Source: Chinchilla lanigera (Eukaryota > Chordata > Mammalia > Rodentia > Chinchillidae). From it: 64,000 bases of DNA. The translations under genes and the position numbers were made by a program. This document shows, piece by piece, positions 45,821-57,663 of the stretch. Under the pieces are notes generated by a model. The model was not told where the DNA came from and made no database searches. It worked only from the letters and a program-made list of their open reading frames with translations. The stretch is taken from the NCBI RefSeq assembly GCF_000276665.1, contig NW_004955417.1, positions 24,566,872 to 24,630,871 on the forward strand. The letters run 5' to 3'. The stretch's first letter is position 1, and each line of letters starts with the position of its first letter.

Positions 45821-46724
45821 TGTGTTGGTTTGGGGGATATTTTTGCAAGGGCAACAATATAATATAGGACACATATTTTATATGATTATTTATAATAATC
45901 ATGCAAACAACAATATACAAGAGAGTGCAGGAAATCTGTCCACACACCAAGACCAAGGAATCTAGCTGAGGGCCTGGATCCCATGGAAATGTCCTGCATG
46001 AGTCCAGCTGGAGACCTAGAGCTCATAACAATGCCTCCCACGAGTCCAACTGGAGGCCCAGAGCCCATAATGATATCTCATGCAGACCTGTTTCATGGAT
46101 TGTGCTATGAAGGCCCAAGGGTCAGTGGTGGAATCTCGGAAGTCTGTGCCAGCAAGAGTTAGGATCTGTGCTAGCAGGCTGAGGGATCTGCACTGGAGCC
46201 AGGAAGCGATGCTCAGAAGGACAAGAGCTACCCTGAAAGGTACCACAGCCATCCTCATCAATAATGAGGTCCCGAGCTCCTCTGATAATCAAGATGGCCG
46301 AGTTCCCATCAGGGAAGCCAATGAAGTGAGCTTCTTGGGAGACTGGCAGTGCACCATCTTCCCCTGCAGAGCCAGGAAGCGATGCTCAAAGTGAGGATCA
46401 GAGCTCCCCCAAAGTGAACCAAAGCCATTCTCAGTGTCAACGAGGTCCCAAGCTCCTCGGAGGATAAAAACAGCCAAGTTCATCAAGAAAGCCAGCATGA
46501 CGAGCTCTTCCAAAACAAGCAACAGCTCCTTACAGCTTCTACCAGCTCCTGACAGCCTCTCTTAGCTCCCAACAGTCTCTCAGCCCCCAACAGCCTTTCC
46601 TCTGCTCCCAACAGCCTTTTATGCTGCTGGCAGCAATCCTCAGGTGGTCCTCCCACTTGCAGCCCCACGCTTACTTAGTTGAGCTAGGGGTTACAAGTTA
46701 ACCACCAGTTGTCAATCTACCACA
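45821..46724. mobile_element. 904-bp LTR with internal duplication, copy B
   Basis: Runs from TGTGTTGG to TCTACCACA and is collinear with copy A at 8488-9392. The internal repeat is present: unit 1 at 46198-46370 (173 bp), unit 2 from 46371. The 'cccaacagcctttcc'-type minisatellite is at about 46525-46620. The flanks aaaac and gaaat do not form a clean duplication, unlike copy A. Confidence 0.78.
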
Positions 46725-46729
46725 GAAAT

Positions 46730-47675
46730 TTTGTTATATTCGTAAATAAAATCTTTTTGTCTTTATGGGGCAATACAATCCTTGTAAACACAGGACTCTA
46801 TGTACAAAAAGAAATGCTTTTCAATGTTTTTGTGCCAGAAGTGATACACACCCTGGTTTAGTAAGGTACAAAGCAGGAAAGAATCGGCTGCAATTTCTTG
46901 AAGAGTTTCATAGCAGGATGACACCTGAACTGAACATATGAACCAAAGAGAAAAGTAGGTAGAGAAATAAATTCATTAGTTTCAGAAGAGTGAAATTACC
47001 TAGCACATTTATATATTCTAAGAAAATTTATTTTATAGTTTTCCACATACAGTCCATAATATATTGTATTAAGTTTATAGCTAAGTATTTCATTTTTTGT
47101 GCTATTGTAAATAGTACTTCACAGTTTTAATTAAAAATTATTTTTAGATTCAAACTGTTCCCTGCTGATATATGGGAAAGCAATTGTCCTTGATACATTA
47201 ACCTTACATTGCCTTGTTCTGCTAAACTTGCTTATTTGTTCTAGAGCTCTTTTCATGATGTCTTTGGGGTTCTATAAATAGATCTTCAGGTCCTGTGAGA
47301 ATAGAGACAATTTTAATTCTTTCTTTAAAATCTGTACCCTCTTAGTCTCCCATGTTGGTCCACATCAACCAGGAGTTCCAAAGATGTAAAGTATCTTTGG
47401 AAAAGTAAGAGACATAAGAGATTATGTGAGCTTTAGGAGTTTTTGTAGATATATAGATTTAAGAAAATTTATATATGTATAATATGTAGATTTATGTAGA
47501 TATTTGGATAGATTTGTAGATATATGGGTGTTTTATAGACTCTCAAGATGAGGAAGCTCTTTTCTAATCCCACTTTCCATAGAGGCTTCTTTCTTAAAAT
47601 TTCAATTACCTATTTTATTTTTTGGCACTGAAGTGAAAGTTTTTTGATTTTTTATTTTAAACTTTATTTCATTTT
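46730..47675 (-). mobile_element. L1M fragments, antisense, with unassigned flanks
   Basis: At about 46980-47340 'ctagagctcttttcatgatg' and 'gtgagaatagagacaatttt' match antisense L1 ORF2. The rest is AT-rich and unassigned. Confidence 0.5.
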
Positions 47676-47679
47676 CAAT

Positions 47680-48020
47680 AAATGGAGTTCACTTTCATGT
47701 ACAGGAGTACGTACATGTACACAGTGCATCTGGATGTTGCTTCTCCTTCCCGTCCACCTCCCTTCTTCCGTCTGTAGACCCCTTTCCACATTTTCATTAA
47801 TACTATTACTATTACTTTTAGTTCATGTTAATGACACATAATGTTTACATTCATTGTGCGTATTTGGTACACGCACATAACACATTTTAATTTTTTTACT
47901 TCTTCCTCTCCCTACTCACCTTTGCTCTCCTCTTTGGTCTCTTGGGTCCCTTCCTATTTTCAAAAGATTTATCATCCTGTTCCCTTCTAACCATCTTTTA
48001 TTTTGATCTTTATTTACACA
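47680..48020 (+). repeat. unclassified dispersed repeat, copy 2 of 3
   Basis: Longest copy of the family also at 26850-27010 and 53020-53125: 'cataatgtttacattcattg', 'cgcacataacacattttaat', then 'cttcctctccctactcacc'. Confidence 0.5.
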
Positions 48021-48039
48021 TTGCCTTCCTCAAATGAGT

Positions 48040-48640
48040 GAATGGTTGTCAGACTTTGCCAGAATTTTATTTGAATACAATGATATGATCATGTGATTTT
48101 TCTGCCTGGGCCTATTCTGGAGGTAGATTACCATGACTGATTTTTTAATATGTTAAAACTAGCCTTGCCTATGTATGCTTTGTCCTGGTGTAATTATTTC
48201 TACATAAGGTTATAGTTTACTTGTTATGAATTTGTTGACATCTTTACTATGTTGAGTCTTCCAATCCATGAACATGGTGTGTCTATTTAGGTTACTGATT
48301 TTTTTTAATCTGAATTTTGAAATTTTTATCTTACAGATCAGTACCTTTTACAATGTATATCTAAGAATTTAATTTTCCTTGAAGGATTTGTAAATAGTAT
48401 TGTGCTTTTACTTTCCATATTTTCCTTGTTAGTGTATTGAAATGTGAATGATTTTTGCATATGATCTCAAATTGTGCAACTTTGCTGATACTTATAGTTT
48501 TAGGGGTTTGGGATGCAGTCATGTAATATGCAAATAATCAGGCAAAAACATTTTTGCCTGATTATTTTTCACTTTCTGGCCTGTTTAACTTGACTTCATT
48601 TTCTTGCTTTATTGCCCATAATTTTTATATAACATGTAAA
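48040..48640 (-). mobile_element. L1M ORF2 fragment, antisense
   Basis: 'tgttgagtcttccaatccat', 'gaacatggtgtgtctattta' and 'aatttgttgacatctttact' are antisense L1 ORF2 text. Confidence 0.7.
48532..48567. repeat. 36-bp near-perfect palindrome
   Basis: Arms AAATAATCAGGCAAAAA and TTTTTGCCTGATTATTT (17 bp each, exact) around the dinucleotide ca. The central 18 nt AAAAACATTTTTGCCTGA recurs at 48906-48923. Confidence 0.92.
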
Positions 48641-48649
48641 CATTGAAAA

Positions 48650-49585
48650 TGCTTGCTTTCAGATATTAAGAAGCCCTTAACAATCTCAACCAAAGTGTTA
48701 GTCTCTCTCTTAGTAAAATGTGACTATTCAGACTACATTTTGAGTTAGGAGATGCTTTTCGTTCACAATCCTTGCTTGGGTTTCTTCTTGTCTCTGCTTG
48801 TATTGGGCAGTGTGTGTCTTCTTCCTGTTTTCCAGCACCTGCTGTGTAAAAGAAACCCCATGAATTCCCATGGCTCAGTCTATAGTCCCTTGAAACTTGT
48901 CTTGTAAAAACATTTTTGCCTGACTAGCTTCAACCACATCCATTTGATCCTTGGGTAAATGTTGCATACCACTGCCCTTCCAAACTCTAAATATTTAAAC
49001 ATTTTCTCTTATCATTTTGTTCCCACAGAAAGCTCCAGCTAACTTCTCATCTTCAGACATTCCTAGAAGAATAAGACTCAGGTATTCATATTCCCTTCTT
49101 TTATCTTGAGGAACATATATAAGGTTTTCTTTGAAAAAAACCTCATGGGTTTCAATTAAGTAGCAGCATGGAGCAAGTGCTGCTTTATATTATCAAGTAA
49201 ACAAGCAGTGGGGAGCAACTTGGAAGTTTCTTCTATTTAAACTGTCATGATCCCTATGAGAGTTTCTCTAAGAGACCTTTTATCTGGGCAGAGATGGAGA
49301 GGAAAGAAGAAAAAATATTGCAGTTTTTTACATCTACAAATTCCTGTCAAATAAATGTGTCTTTTCTTAAGCAAACATCTTGACTTCATGTATCTAGGCA
49401 AGAACTGGATGGACCGATTTTGATCATTCTTAGCAAGCGCTTACATTATGTATCTAGCACTTTGTATGACAATGTATAGGAAGTCATCACCTATGGTGTC
49501 ACATTTCAGGGCCTCTTTTGAATTTTGGAGACCTGAGAAAATTTCCATTGAGCATCCAACTTCACTGTTATTGATGTTGTAAGCT
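48650..49585. other. unassigned unique sequence
   Basis: No gene recognised. It contains the second copy of the palindrome core at 48906-48923. Confidence 0.4.
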
Positions 49586-49589
49586 AAAG

Positions 49590-49860
49590 CCACACTATGG
49601 CAGAACACTTGATGCTTGTGAGGGAAGGATGCTGGAAAGATTGCCTGAGGAGGTGATGCTTCAGCTGAGCTGTAAAGGATGAGTAAGTAGTAACTTGCAA
49701 GGAGGGCAAGAGGAACAGTCTAGAAGGAGGGAACATGTGGCCAGGAGCATGAGACCAACAAGGAACGGTAACAAAGCCAGGGTGACTGGAGTTTAGAAAG
49801 CAAAAGTTTGTCAAGAAGGGTGAAGGATGTGAGATCTTATCCTGCTTGCAGAAGAACATT
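49590..49860 (+). mobile_element. L2 fragment
   Basis: 'gcctgaggaggtgatgcttc', 'agctgagctgtaaaggatga' and 'ggccaggagcatgagaccaa' follow L2 order. Confidence 0.65.
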
Positions 49861-49869
49861 TTAGCTTTT

Positions 49870-50435
49870 CACCATTTTATGGGTGCTGGCAGCAGACACA
49901 GAGCTCCAGGGTCAGAGCTAAAAGGCATTAATACTCGCATGGTGCTGCCTGTTTGCATCCATCATCCCCCCTTGTTGCTCCCTAAATTCTGTAGAATTGA
50001 TATGGAGGGGCCCAGGGGTAGCTGCACGTACAATGAGTTCATTGCCATTGAAGAATTCTGAGCTTAGGAGCCTAATCTTCTGAACTGAGAAGACGGTCTG
50101 CTGGACCTTTGCTCTGGAGGGAAACATCATCTTTATTACACTGGCACCAGGCAAACTTGCTCTCTTTTCCAGAGGAGCTCATGATCTCTAACTTCTGAGG
50201 TAGTTCTCTACATCCTTGAAAGGAGAAAGTGGAACAAAGGAGCAGTTATTGCCTCTTCTTCCAAGGAGTTGGGAATTCTTTTCCAACAGGATGCAGCAAA
50301 TGAAACTAGAGAGGTAAGTATGGGTCAGATCATGCGAGTCTTATGGGCCATAACAAGGACTTCGCCTGGTCATGTTATGCACAACACAGCTAAGGGCTTC
50401 AGCTGTCAGAGTATAGTGAGCATTGGGTATATGGT
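49870..50435. other. unassigned unique sequence
   Basis: No gene or repeat recognised. Confidence 0.4.
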
Positions 50436-50439
50436 CATT

Positions 50440-50720
50440 CTAACACCAGGCTTCCGGCAGATGGTGAATGCAGTGCACTTTGCTTCTGTGTTTTTCCACG
50501 TGAGATTCTTTCTGCCTGAAACACCCTTTTCCCCTTTTTCCATGAATCCCTGATGGCCTCCTATTTATCTTCTTAGTCACAGGTCAACCCTCCCCTTCCG
50601 CCACTTTGCTTGTCTAATTCCCTGATCGCTCCTACCTTCTATAACAGTTTGGATGACCTAGGTTTTACGCCTCTTACTGAATTTCACTATTTGTTCATTG
50701 CTTTTGAGGCTCAATGAACA
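50440..50720 (-). mobile_element. L2, antisense
   Basis: 'gattctttctgcctgaaaca', 'cttcttagtcacaggtcaac' and 'cctaccttctataacagttt' are antisense L2 text. Confidence 0.6.
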
Positions 50721-50724
50721 AAAT

Positions 50725-53015
50725 TCCATCGTTCAGACGATGTATACTAGCAATGAAATGTACCCTTTCTCTGCCACCTGAGAAAGGATCAACAACTTCT
50801 GGGCTTTAGTTTTCATCCAGTTTGTGAGAAGAGCTCTTAATTGTCATGCAGAGTGTCTTTTTGACAAGATTCCTAATCATTCTTCTCTGCTAAGAAGAAA
50901 GATTTTCAGGTGAGAGGAAGGGAAGAATTCATGGGGGAGCAAAGGAGGTAGAATCAGCATAGGGTTCAGTTTTTCAGGAGGTTAAATTAGATCCCCTCAT
51001 ACATACTTTTTTGTTTTTAATCTACCATTTGCATAGATCAAAGTTAAACAAAAACTGCAAACAAAACCCCACTTTCATTTGTTTATATAGACATTATTAG
51101 AAACACCAACATTTTGTATTTAGTAGCAGAAGTATTTTATTTTGCTGCATTTCTTCATTGCCTCTTACTACTGCTTTCTTCTGAGGGGTGTCTCGCCATT
51201 TAGTTGGCTAGACATAAATATAGAACTTGATGTCTGAATATGAGTAATGACTGAATCTGTACCTCTGCGCTCATTTAAATCAAGACCTTAAAAGGAAGAA
51301 AGGAAATCTTGGAGTCTTCAAAAATAAATGCTCGTCCTTGTCAGAGTGTTCTAGGCATATTCCTTCCACAAGCCAACCAATTTTCAGTCCTGGTGACTAT
51401 GTTCATCTCTAAGCCAATTCAAGCCAATTTAAAAAATAATATTTTATGGGATATTTATCACAAATTTCACCAAAGGCCAATTACAAAACACCTATTTCAT
51501 TTCCTTCAGCCACTGATTTTCTAATTTGTTCTCAAAAATCTATGACTTCAGTCTAACATGATGTTCTCTTTATAAGCCCATCTTATCTTTCATTTTGCTT
51601 ATGATTCCATTGTGTTCTAACTGTTTAAAGACTTTTCATCTTGTTATATTTGCTGCTAAGGTAGAGTTTCTGAGTTATAATAGCTGGCTCAGCTATTCTA
51701 CAGAGGTGGAATGATAGCACATCTGTTTTCCTCTAATCTTGTGGCACATGTCTCAAGTGCTTTGTTTAAAGACAATTATAAGCAATTCAATAGGTGCTTG
51801 CTAATTTTCTTATTATGTTAGGATGCATATCAGCCAGACCAAATGTTTATGTTCAGATTTACTCTAAGTACTCACCACCTGCATTTTGCCAATACTTCTT
51901 CTGCAACATCTCCATTATTCTTACTGCATAAGTTTGTTTTTCTAATTTGACTTGGTAAGCAGGAATTGATAAATAACTACAATCATTTAGCTAAGTTTAG
52001 AGTCATGATAATTTAGTACTCTATCTTTTTATTAGCAGACCTGTCTTCTGTAGAGTTTATATTTCTCCCCTGGTATAGCTGTTTAATGTTCTTTTCTCTC
52101 CATTTCCTTTTCTTTGCCTCTTAGCATTAATTTTATTCTGGATTTTCATGCACAAGATCAATTCTGGCTATACTCCTTTACAGAGCAGGTATTTTTCCTC
52201 TTTCTTTTGCTAACCTCTCTGAGGAACCATAAAGCAAATTATAGACATTAATTTTTATGACTTGGAGACCAAAGTTAAAGAAAACTGTCAACAAGAATTA
52301 CACAAATGACTATAATCATTTGCCTTGATAAGAATTTAAGCTTTTAAATTCTGGCACTTTTTAAATCCTCTCTGCAAGTATGTAAAATCTTCACTTGGCA
52401 CAAAATTGGCATTGTAGAAAATCATGATGGCATTCAATAATTTAAGTAAGGAAAGGGAGAGAAAAATGACAGAAAAAAATGAATCCACACATAGATATCA
52501 TGGCTGACACATTTAGACCCCACAATCCAAAATTTAGAAACTATGCTGTATCATGAGGGCCTTGAAAACTGGCCTATGATAGGAGTAGTAATTAAGACAG
52601 TCTCAGTGTATTGAACCTTTCTTTGAAAAATAACATCAGCAGTTGCACATAGGACCTCCCATGCTTTTCAAAGTAAGATTGATAAAGATGCATGATTACC
52701 CAAGGGGAGAACACATGCCACCAAGGAGGGAGGATTGTCCAGTGTCTGTCATCTGGGTAGAGAATGGCTGAGACTGTGGTGTTGGCCACCTTCTGACAGC
52801 AGTGGATTTCTGGCTGTGAATATGGCTGTCTGGTTAGAGACCTGCAAGCAGCCTGTTCTGGATGTTCATAGGGTACAAAGGTAGGCCCAGGTGCCTTCAA
52901 CGCCTACTGGAAAAGTTCATGGTTCACTGGAAGCACACAGAACCACTGGACATATTGAAATGGAGTATCATATAATCAGAGATGGGAATTCTGTCGAATT
53001 CCTTTCTTTGTTCTT
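50725..53015. other. unassigned, mostly unique sequence
   Basis: No gene or named repeat. The 102-codon antisense frame at 52592-52900 resembles nothing I recognise and does not look like retroviral env. Confidence 0.35.
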
Positions 53016-53019
53016 AGTA

Positions 53020-53125
53020 GCGTGTGTTTGGAGCACATGATGATTACATTCCTCATGCAGAGTTGGTACATGTACATAACACGTCTTCAATCTCTTTGCT
53101 TCCTCTTTCCTTTCCCCGCCCTCCT
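53020..53125 (+). repeat. unclassified dispersed repeat, copy 3 of 3
   Basis: 'gatgattacattcctcatgc', 'ggtacatgtacataacacgt' and 'cttcctctttcctttcccc' match the shared consensus of the copies at 26850 and 47680. Confidence 0.5.
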
Positions 53126-53145
53126 GTTGCTAACTTACTCAGGCT

Positions 53146-53292
53146 GGGCTCAAACTCGTGTCCTAGTGTGGTTGTAGAATTCCCAAGAAACTGGAGGGAC
53201 CTGGAGGGATTACAGGAGGACTTTATTAGTGCATGACCCAGCCACTAGAAATGCTCAAAACCAGGCTGGACCCTGAACCAGGACCCTCTTTT
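53146..53292 (-). mobile_element. 3' LTR remnant of the ERV (R/U5 side)
   Basis: About 53185-53292 is homologous to 59160-59265 in the 5' LTR; both hold 'gccactagaaatgctcaaaacca'-like text of 18 or more shared bases. On the minus strand it contains AATAAA near the R end. Homology stops just where the 5' copy has its TATA box, so U3 is missing here and pol abuts R directly. Confidence 0.65.
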
Positions 53293-55335
53293 GGGTTGTG
53301 GGAGTGCCATAGCAACCTGTTTTCCTTATCTGCCTGCTTTTCAGTTTCCTTTGACCTCTATTGTACCAGTGTTGGTATCCCCTGAAGTGTATAACAGCCA
53401 CTTTCCTTGGTGTCCATATGGCATCTAGGAACTGAAAAATTTCTGCTTTGTGTTTTATCTTCTTTCCCCCAGTGGTCAGGAGCCCTCTCTCCCTGTGTGT
53501 AGCTCCATGAACAAGTAGCATGGCAATGGCATACTTGGAATCAGTTTAGATGTTAGCCTTTTTATCCTTGGCTGGTAACAGTGCCCTTGTCACTATTAGT
53601 TCAACCCTCTGAGCAGAGGTTCTGGTAAGCAAAAGCTTGGCCTCTACCAAAAAGTCCAACATCACCACTGCATAACCTGCTCATTGGATCCTGTCCAATA
53701 CAAAACTACTCCCATCTGTGAAATATTCAACATCTGGGTCTTCCAGAGGGAGATCTGAGAGATCACCATGGATTGAGAATACCTTGTCCACAGTTTCCAC
53801 ACAGTCATGAAGAGGGCTCCTGCTTCAACTGAGAGCAAAGTGGCTGGATTAAGAGGGTCTGCTCTCTCTAGAGTTCTGTGAGGATTTTCACATAAAAGCT
53901 CCTGACCCCATGTCATCCCCAGGTTGGATAGCCAATGGTACCTGCTCTGGTCCATTAACATTATAACTGAATGTGGTAGTCAAATTGTCAGGTGTTGCTT
54001 CAGTGTCAGCTTGTCAGCTTCCTGCATCAGTGAGGCAGGGGCAGCAAGTGCCTTGAAGCACGGTGGTCATCCTAGGGCCACAGAGCCCAAATGCTTTGGC
54101 AAGTACGCCACCAGACAATGGCAGGATTCCCAAACCTGGGTTGACTCCTACGGCCGTTTCCTTTTGTTTATGGACATATAGAAGAAAGGCTTAGTTATGT
54201 CTGGCAGTTCTAAGGTTGGGACCTGAGTCAAGGCCTCTTTGATATGTTTAAATGTCCTCTTCTGCTCAGCTTCCTAGAGGAAGCACTGATTTCTCCCCCT
54301 TCATAGCTTTGTAAAGGGGCTTGGACAATAAGGAGCAATTTGAGATCCAGATATGACAAAAACCCACTGCCCCCAGAAATTCTCTTACTTGGCATTGGGT
54401 AGCTGGGATTAGGAGAGCATAGAGTTTGTTTCTGTCCTATGCCCAGCTGATGTTCCCCTGTATCACTACAAAGCCTAGATATCTGACCTCTTGTCAACAA
54501 ATTTGTGTCTTTTTCTTGGATACCTTGTATCCTTCTCTCCAGAGGAATGCAGCTCTTCATTTTCTCTGATAACAGTCTTCTTGGGTTATGGCTGCAAAAA
54601 GGAGGTCATCTACATATGGTAGCAAGGTGTAATTGTCCCTTGGTGTGAGGAAAGCTTTAAGATCAGTAGCTGAAGCCTCTTCAAAGATTGTAGAGGAGTT
54701 TTTGAACCCTTGCGGAAGCCTTGTCCAAATTAGCTGTTTCTTTATGCCTGTGACAGGATCCTCTGATTGAAAGCAAAGATGGGCCGACTAAGTGATGCAA
54801 GGTGCAGACAAAAGAAAAAGCATTCTTTAAGTCTAAGCAGGTAAACCCGACAGCACTTGCCGGAATGAGGCCCATCAGCAGGTATGGGTTTGGGCACTGT
54901 TGGGTGAATAGCTTCAGCTGCCTGCTTTATAGTGTGCAGATCCTCTACTGGCTTATATTTTTTTGTTCCCAGGGTTATATGTTTGCAAAAGTGGGGTTCC
55001 CAGGAGAACTGACATCTAGTGAAGATTCCATGATCTAAGAGCCATTTGAATTGTTCTTGAACGCTTTGTATGGCCTTCTAGGGAAAAGCATATTGGCAAA
55101 CTCTAATTGGAGTCACCCCTGGCTCTAATTCCACTATCACTGGTAGCTGATTTATAGCCAGCCCTAGGGAGTTATCTTCATCCCATAGCCTAGGAATCAT
55201 ATGCACCAGCCAAAACAGTGCACCTATTTCTGGTTTTGCGACTTGTCTGAAAATGATCTCCATTCTGCTTGTAGGAGATAAGGGTTAACACCACAGCTTT
55301 TATTTGGGCCAGGTTTAGAGCTACATCTTCTTGCA
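53293..55335 (-). pseudogene. ERV pol remnant (RT and RNase H)
   Basis: Reverse transcriptase is recognisable at about 54600-54875: a substrate-side 'LDLKNAF' stretch, then the YVDD catalytic motif encoded at 54605-54616, which is intact. RNase H follows at lower coordinates: its first catalytic aspartate lies in FTDGS (53708-53722), and the domain's later part is at about 53380-53520. The frames at 53255-53521, 53662-53961, 54228-54560 and 54681-54875 are successive pieces in different frames, so several shifts are fixed. The sequence stops after RNase H; no integrase zinc-binding or DDE region is found before the 3' LTR remnant. Confidence 0.75.
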
Positions 55336-55339
55336 GCCC

Positions 55340-55690
55340 AAAGATAATTTGGGCGTGTAGCTCTTGGAGCGAGTCTCTCCCTCACAAGGGAAGTGGACAG
55401 TTTGAGAGATATAGGAGCTCATGTTGGACTTCTCACTCCCCGTGACACATCTTTTGGGCTGACAACATGGCCTCTTTTTGGGACTCTGGTGGCTCCCACA
55501 ATGTCACATTTTTCTTAGAGAGTGGCTGAATGGGTTGTGTTACTATTGAGGATTTACTGCTGCCCACTATAAATCCATCAGTTGCCCCCTATTTTCACTG
55601 TGACCATGAGATCCTTGGGGCCTATGAAGACGGAGCCCAGTGTGGCCTAATAGCTTTCACTTCCTGCCAGTCCAATCAGATCTGTTTCCT
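55340..55690 (-). pseudogene. ERV protease region, degenerate
   Basis: Protease-like lead-in (VTVKIGG) is readable at about 55580-55610 on the minus strand. The segment that should hold the aspartate active site (DTGA) is replaced by a stop and non-catalytic residues at about 55555-55580. Inferred from position between nucleocapsid and RT. Confidence 0.45.
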
Positions 55691-55694
55691 CTTC

Positions 55695-57110
55695 TCCCTG
55701 TGAATAGCTGCTGGTGATGAGGTCTCTGGCTTTATAGTCTCCATTATTCTTTTTGTCTGTTCTGGGCATTCATCCTTCTAACGTCCTATTACTTTGCACT
55801 GTACACACTGATTTCAGGCTAGTGTTTGTCAGTTTCTGGGTCCCTGTCCAGTTAGACCTTTTCCCTGCTCTCTCCCTTGCTCCCACCCCTTGGGGACCTC
55901 TGTCTTTTACCTCATTAGTGCTGCTGCTAGTAGATCTACTTTTCTTTTAAGCTTTCAGTTGGCCTTCTGCTTGGCTTCTTGATCACAGTTAATATATAAT
56001 TTAGTGGCTACTTCGAAGAGCTGAGATTCACACATGCCAACAAAGCCTCTAGATTCTGTAATTTCCACCGGATGTTCTCCTGGGCTTGTCCTACAAAGCT
56101 GCATTTACCATGCATTGATTTTGGGCTGCTTCCAGGTTAAACAGAGTATAGAGCCAAAATGCCTTGCCAAGTCTCTCACAGGATTGACTGGGGCTTTCAC
56201 CTAGTTTTTGGAACATCTCTGACAGTTTTTCCATATTTATGGCTTTCTTGCTTTCTACTTTCAAGCCTTCCAGCAGGGCTTCTTGATATTTTATTGGGCT
56301 ATCCATCCCTGCTACAACATTTGGCTCCCACTTTGGTTCAGTCTCAAGGAACTGGAATTGAGCACATGCTTGGACATTCATCACTTTTGCAGGAGCATGG
56401 TCCTCTAACGAGTGGAGAGCTGCCTGAGTCACTCTGTGGTGATCTTCAGTATTGAGTAGTGTCAGGAGAAACTGTTTACAATCTGTCCAATTTAAATTGT
56501 GTGTTTGGAAGATGGATTGCATTAGGTCTATGACTGTCTCTGTCTTCCACATATGAGGGGGTCTGATGCTTCCACTTGAGAAGGTGAGTGGTTGAAAAAG
56601 GCTGATGAATCAAGTCTGTTTGTCCCTCTTGGATTTGACCCTCTGCATCATAATAAATAGGCGCTCTGGTCTCTCACATGGGGATCTTGTGGGGCCCTTG
56701 TATGACCTGATCAAAGATGACTGGCTTTATCTGCCACCTATTTATTAGGGCTTTCTTCATTGTCCCTCCTGGATGGGGTATGTTTCCTTTACTGGGAGGG
56801 GGACACCAGAGACTTGCTGCTTTCTTACCCCAATTCCCCATATATAGGCCTTGGTAGAGGCAGATAGATTGGAGTGTAAGGGGGAGTTATTCCCATTTCC
56901 TCTGTGGTTCCTATAGCATTGGTTTTTCTTGAGTCCTCTGTTGTTTGCTTTAACCCTTGTAGCTACTGGAAGAGTGGGTTCCCTTTTGTCTCTTATATTG
57001 GGCACAGCTTGAGTCACAAGAATTTTGCAATATGCTGCCAGACAGGGCTGAAGCCATGCAGGCTGAATTTGAACCACATTCAGCCATGAATCAATGTAGG
57101 GAAATTATTC
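55695..57110 (-). pseudogene. ERV gag remnant
   Basis: The 153-codon frame at 56091-56552 is the gammaretroviral capsid: it has the LMQSIFQTHN helix, the LLNTE segment, and the later EALLEGLK and ESPS..CERL stretches in family order. Upstream (56757-57077) is a matrix/p12-like but poorly conserved frame. The nucleocapsid zinc knuckle lies near 55754-55812; its cysteines and spacing C-x2-C-x4-x-x4-C remain, but the histidine has become arginine and the next codon is a stop. Confidence 0.75.
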
Positions 57111-57285
57111 TGAATGTCCTGGTGGCTGTTCTCCATCTCCAGTCACCACTTGATATACCCTTCCAATCATCCTTCTATCTATTTTCCCCTCAGCAAGCCA
57201 CCCCACATTAAAGATGCCCAATCAATTTCTTAAAGAGTGCTCAACCTCTGGGGGGTTAACTTTACTCCATATTCCACAATATAAC

Positions 57286-57663
57286 TGTTATGGTTTGTGT
57301 CTGCATGTACCCTCAGATCCTCATGCAGTCATGGCGCAGGCTTCTAGATTTTTTTTGATCCATGGTTCAATGCTGGGATTATGGATGTGAGTACTATACC
57401 TACCCTGGGGTGGGTAGTTTGCATATGTAAGGAAGGGAAAGAGGCTTGCTCTTCCTGCCACTCCGCCTCCCTTTTGCTCTGGTTGTTGTTTTGCTATTTT
57501 CTGCCACCATAAACTGTTGTTCTCTGCCATGTGCCACCCTGCCTTGGAGCCAGCTGAGTATGGACTGAAACCTCCACAGACTGTGATCTAAATAAGCCTT
57601 TCCTTCCTTCATTTTGGGCATCAGATAATTTGTCTCAGCAACAAGAGAAAAGTAACCAATACA
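57286..57663 (+). mobile_element. solo LTR inserted in the ERV leader
   Basis: 378 bp, TGTTATGG to CAATACA, with the exact 5-bp duplication ataac at 57281-57285 and 57664-57668. Related to the LTRs at 457-956 and 34213-34716 (its reverse complement shares 'gtggaggtttcagtcca' and 'cagctggctccaaggcaggg'), but in opposite orientation. It must be younger than the ERV it interrupts. Confidence 0.85.

Noticed and set aside
52592..52900. 102-codon antisense frame near the ERV, considered as env
   Set aside because: It lies outside the LTR remnant and shows no env features such as a fusion peptide, immunosuppressive-type helix or transmembrane segment.
53146..53170. Antisense B1 fragment ('caggctgggctcaaactc')
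   Set aside because: The similarity to B1 ends after about 18 bases, and the following 'gtgtcctag' is instead shared with the far edge of the ERV.
56159..56455. 98-codon plus-strand frame
   Set aside because: It is the shadow of the antisense ERV capsid frame.
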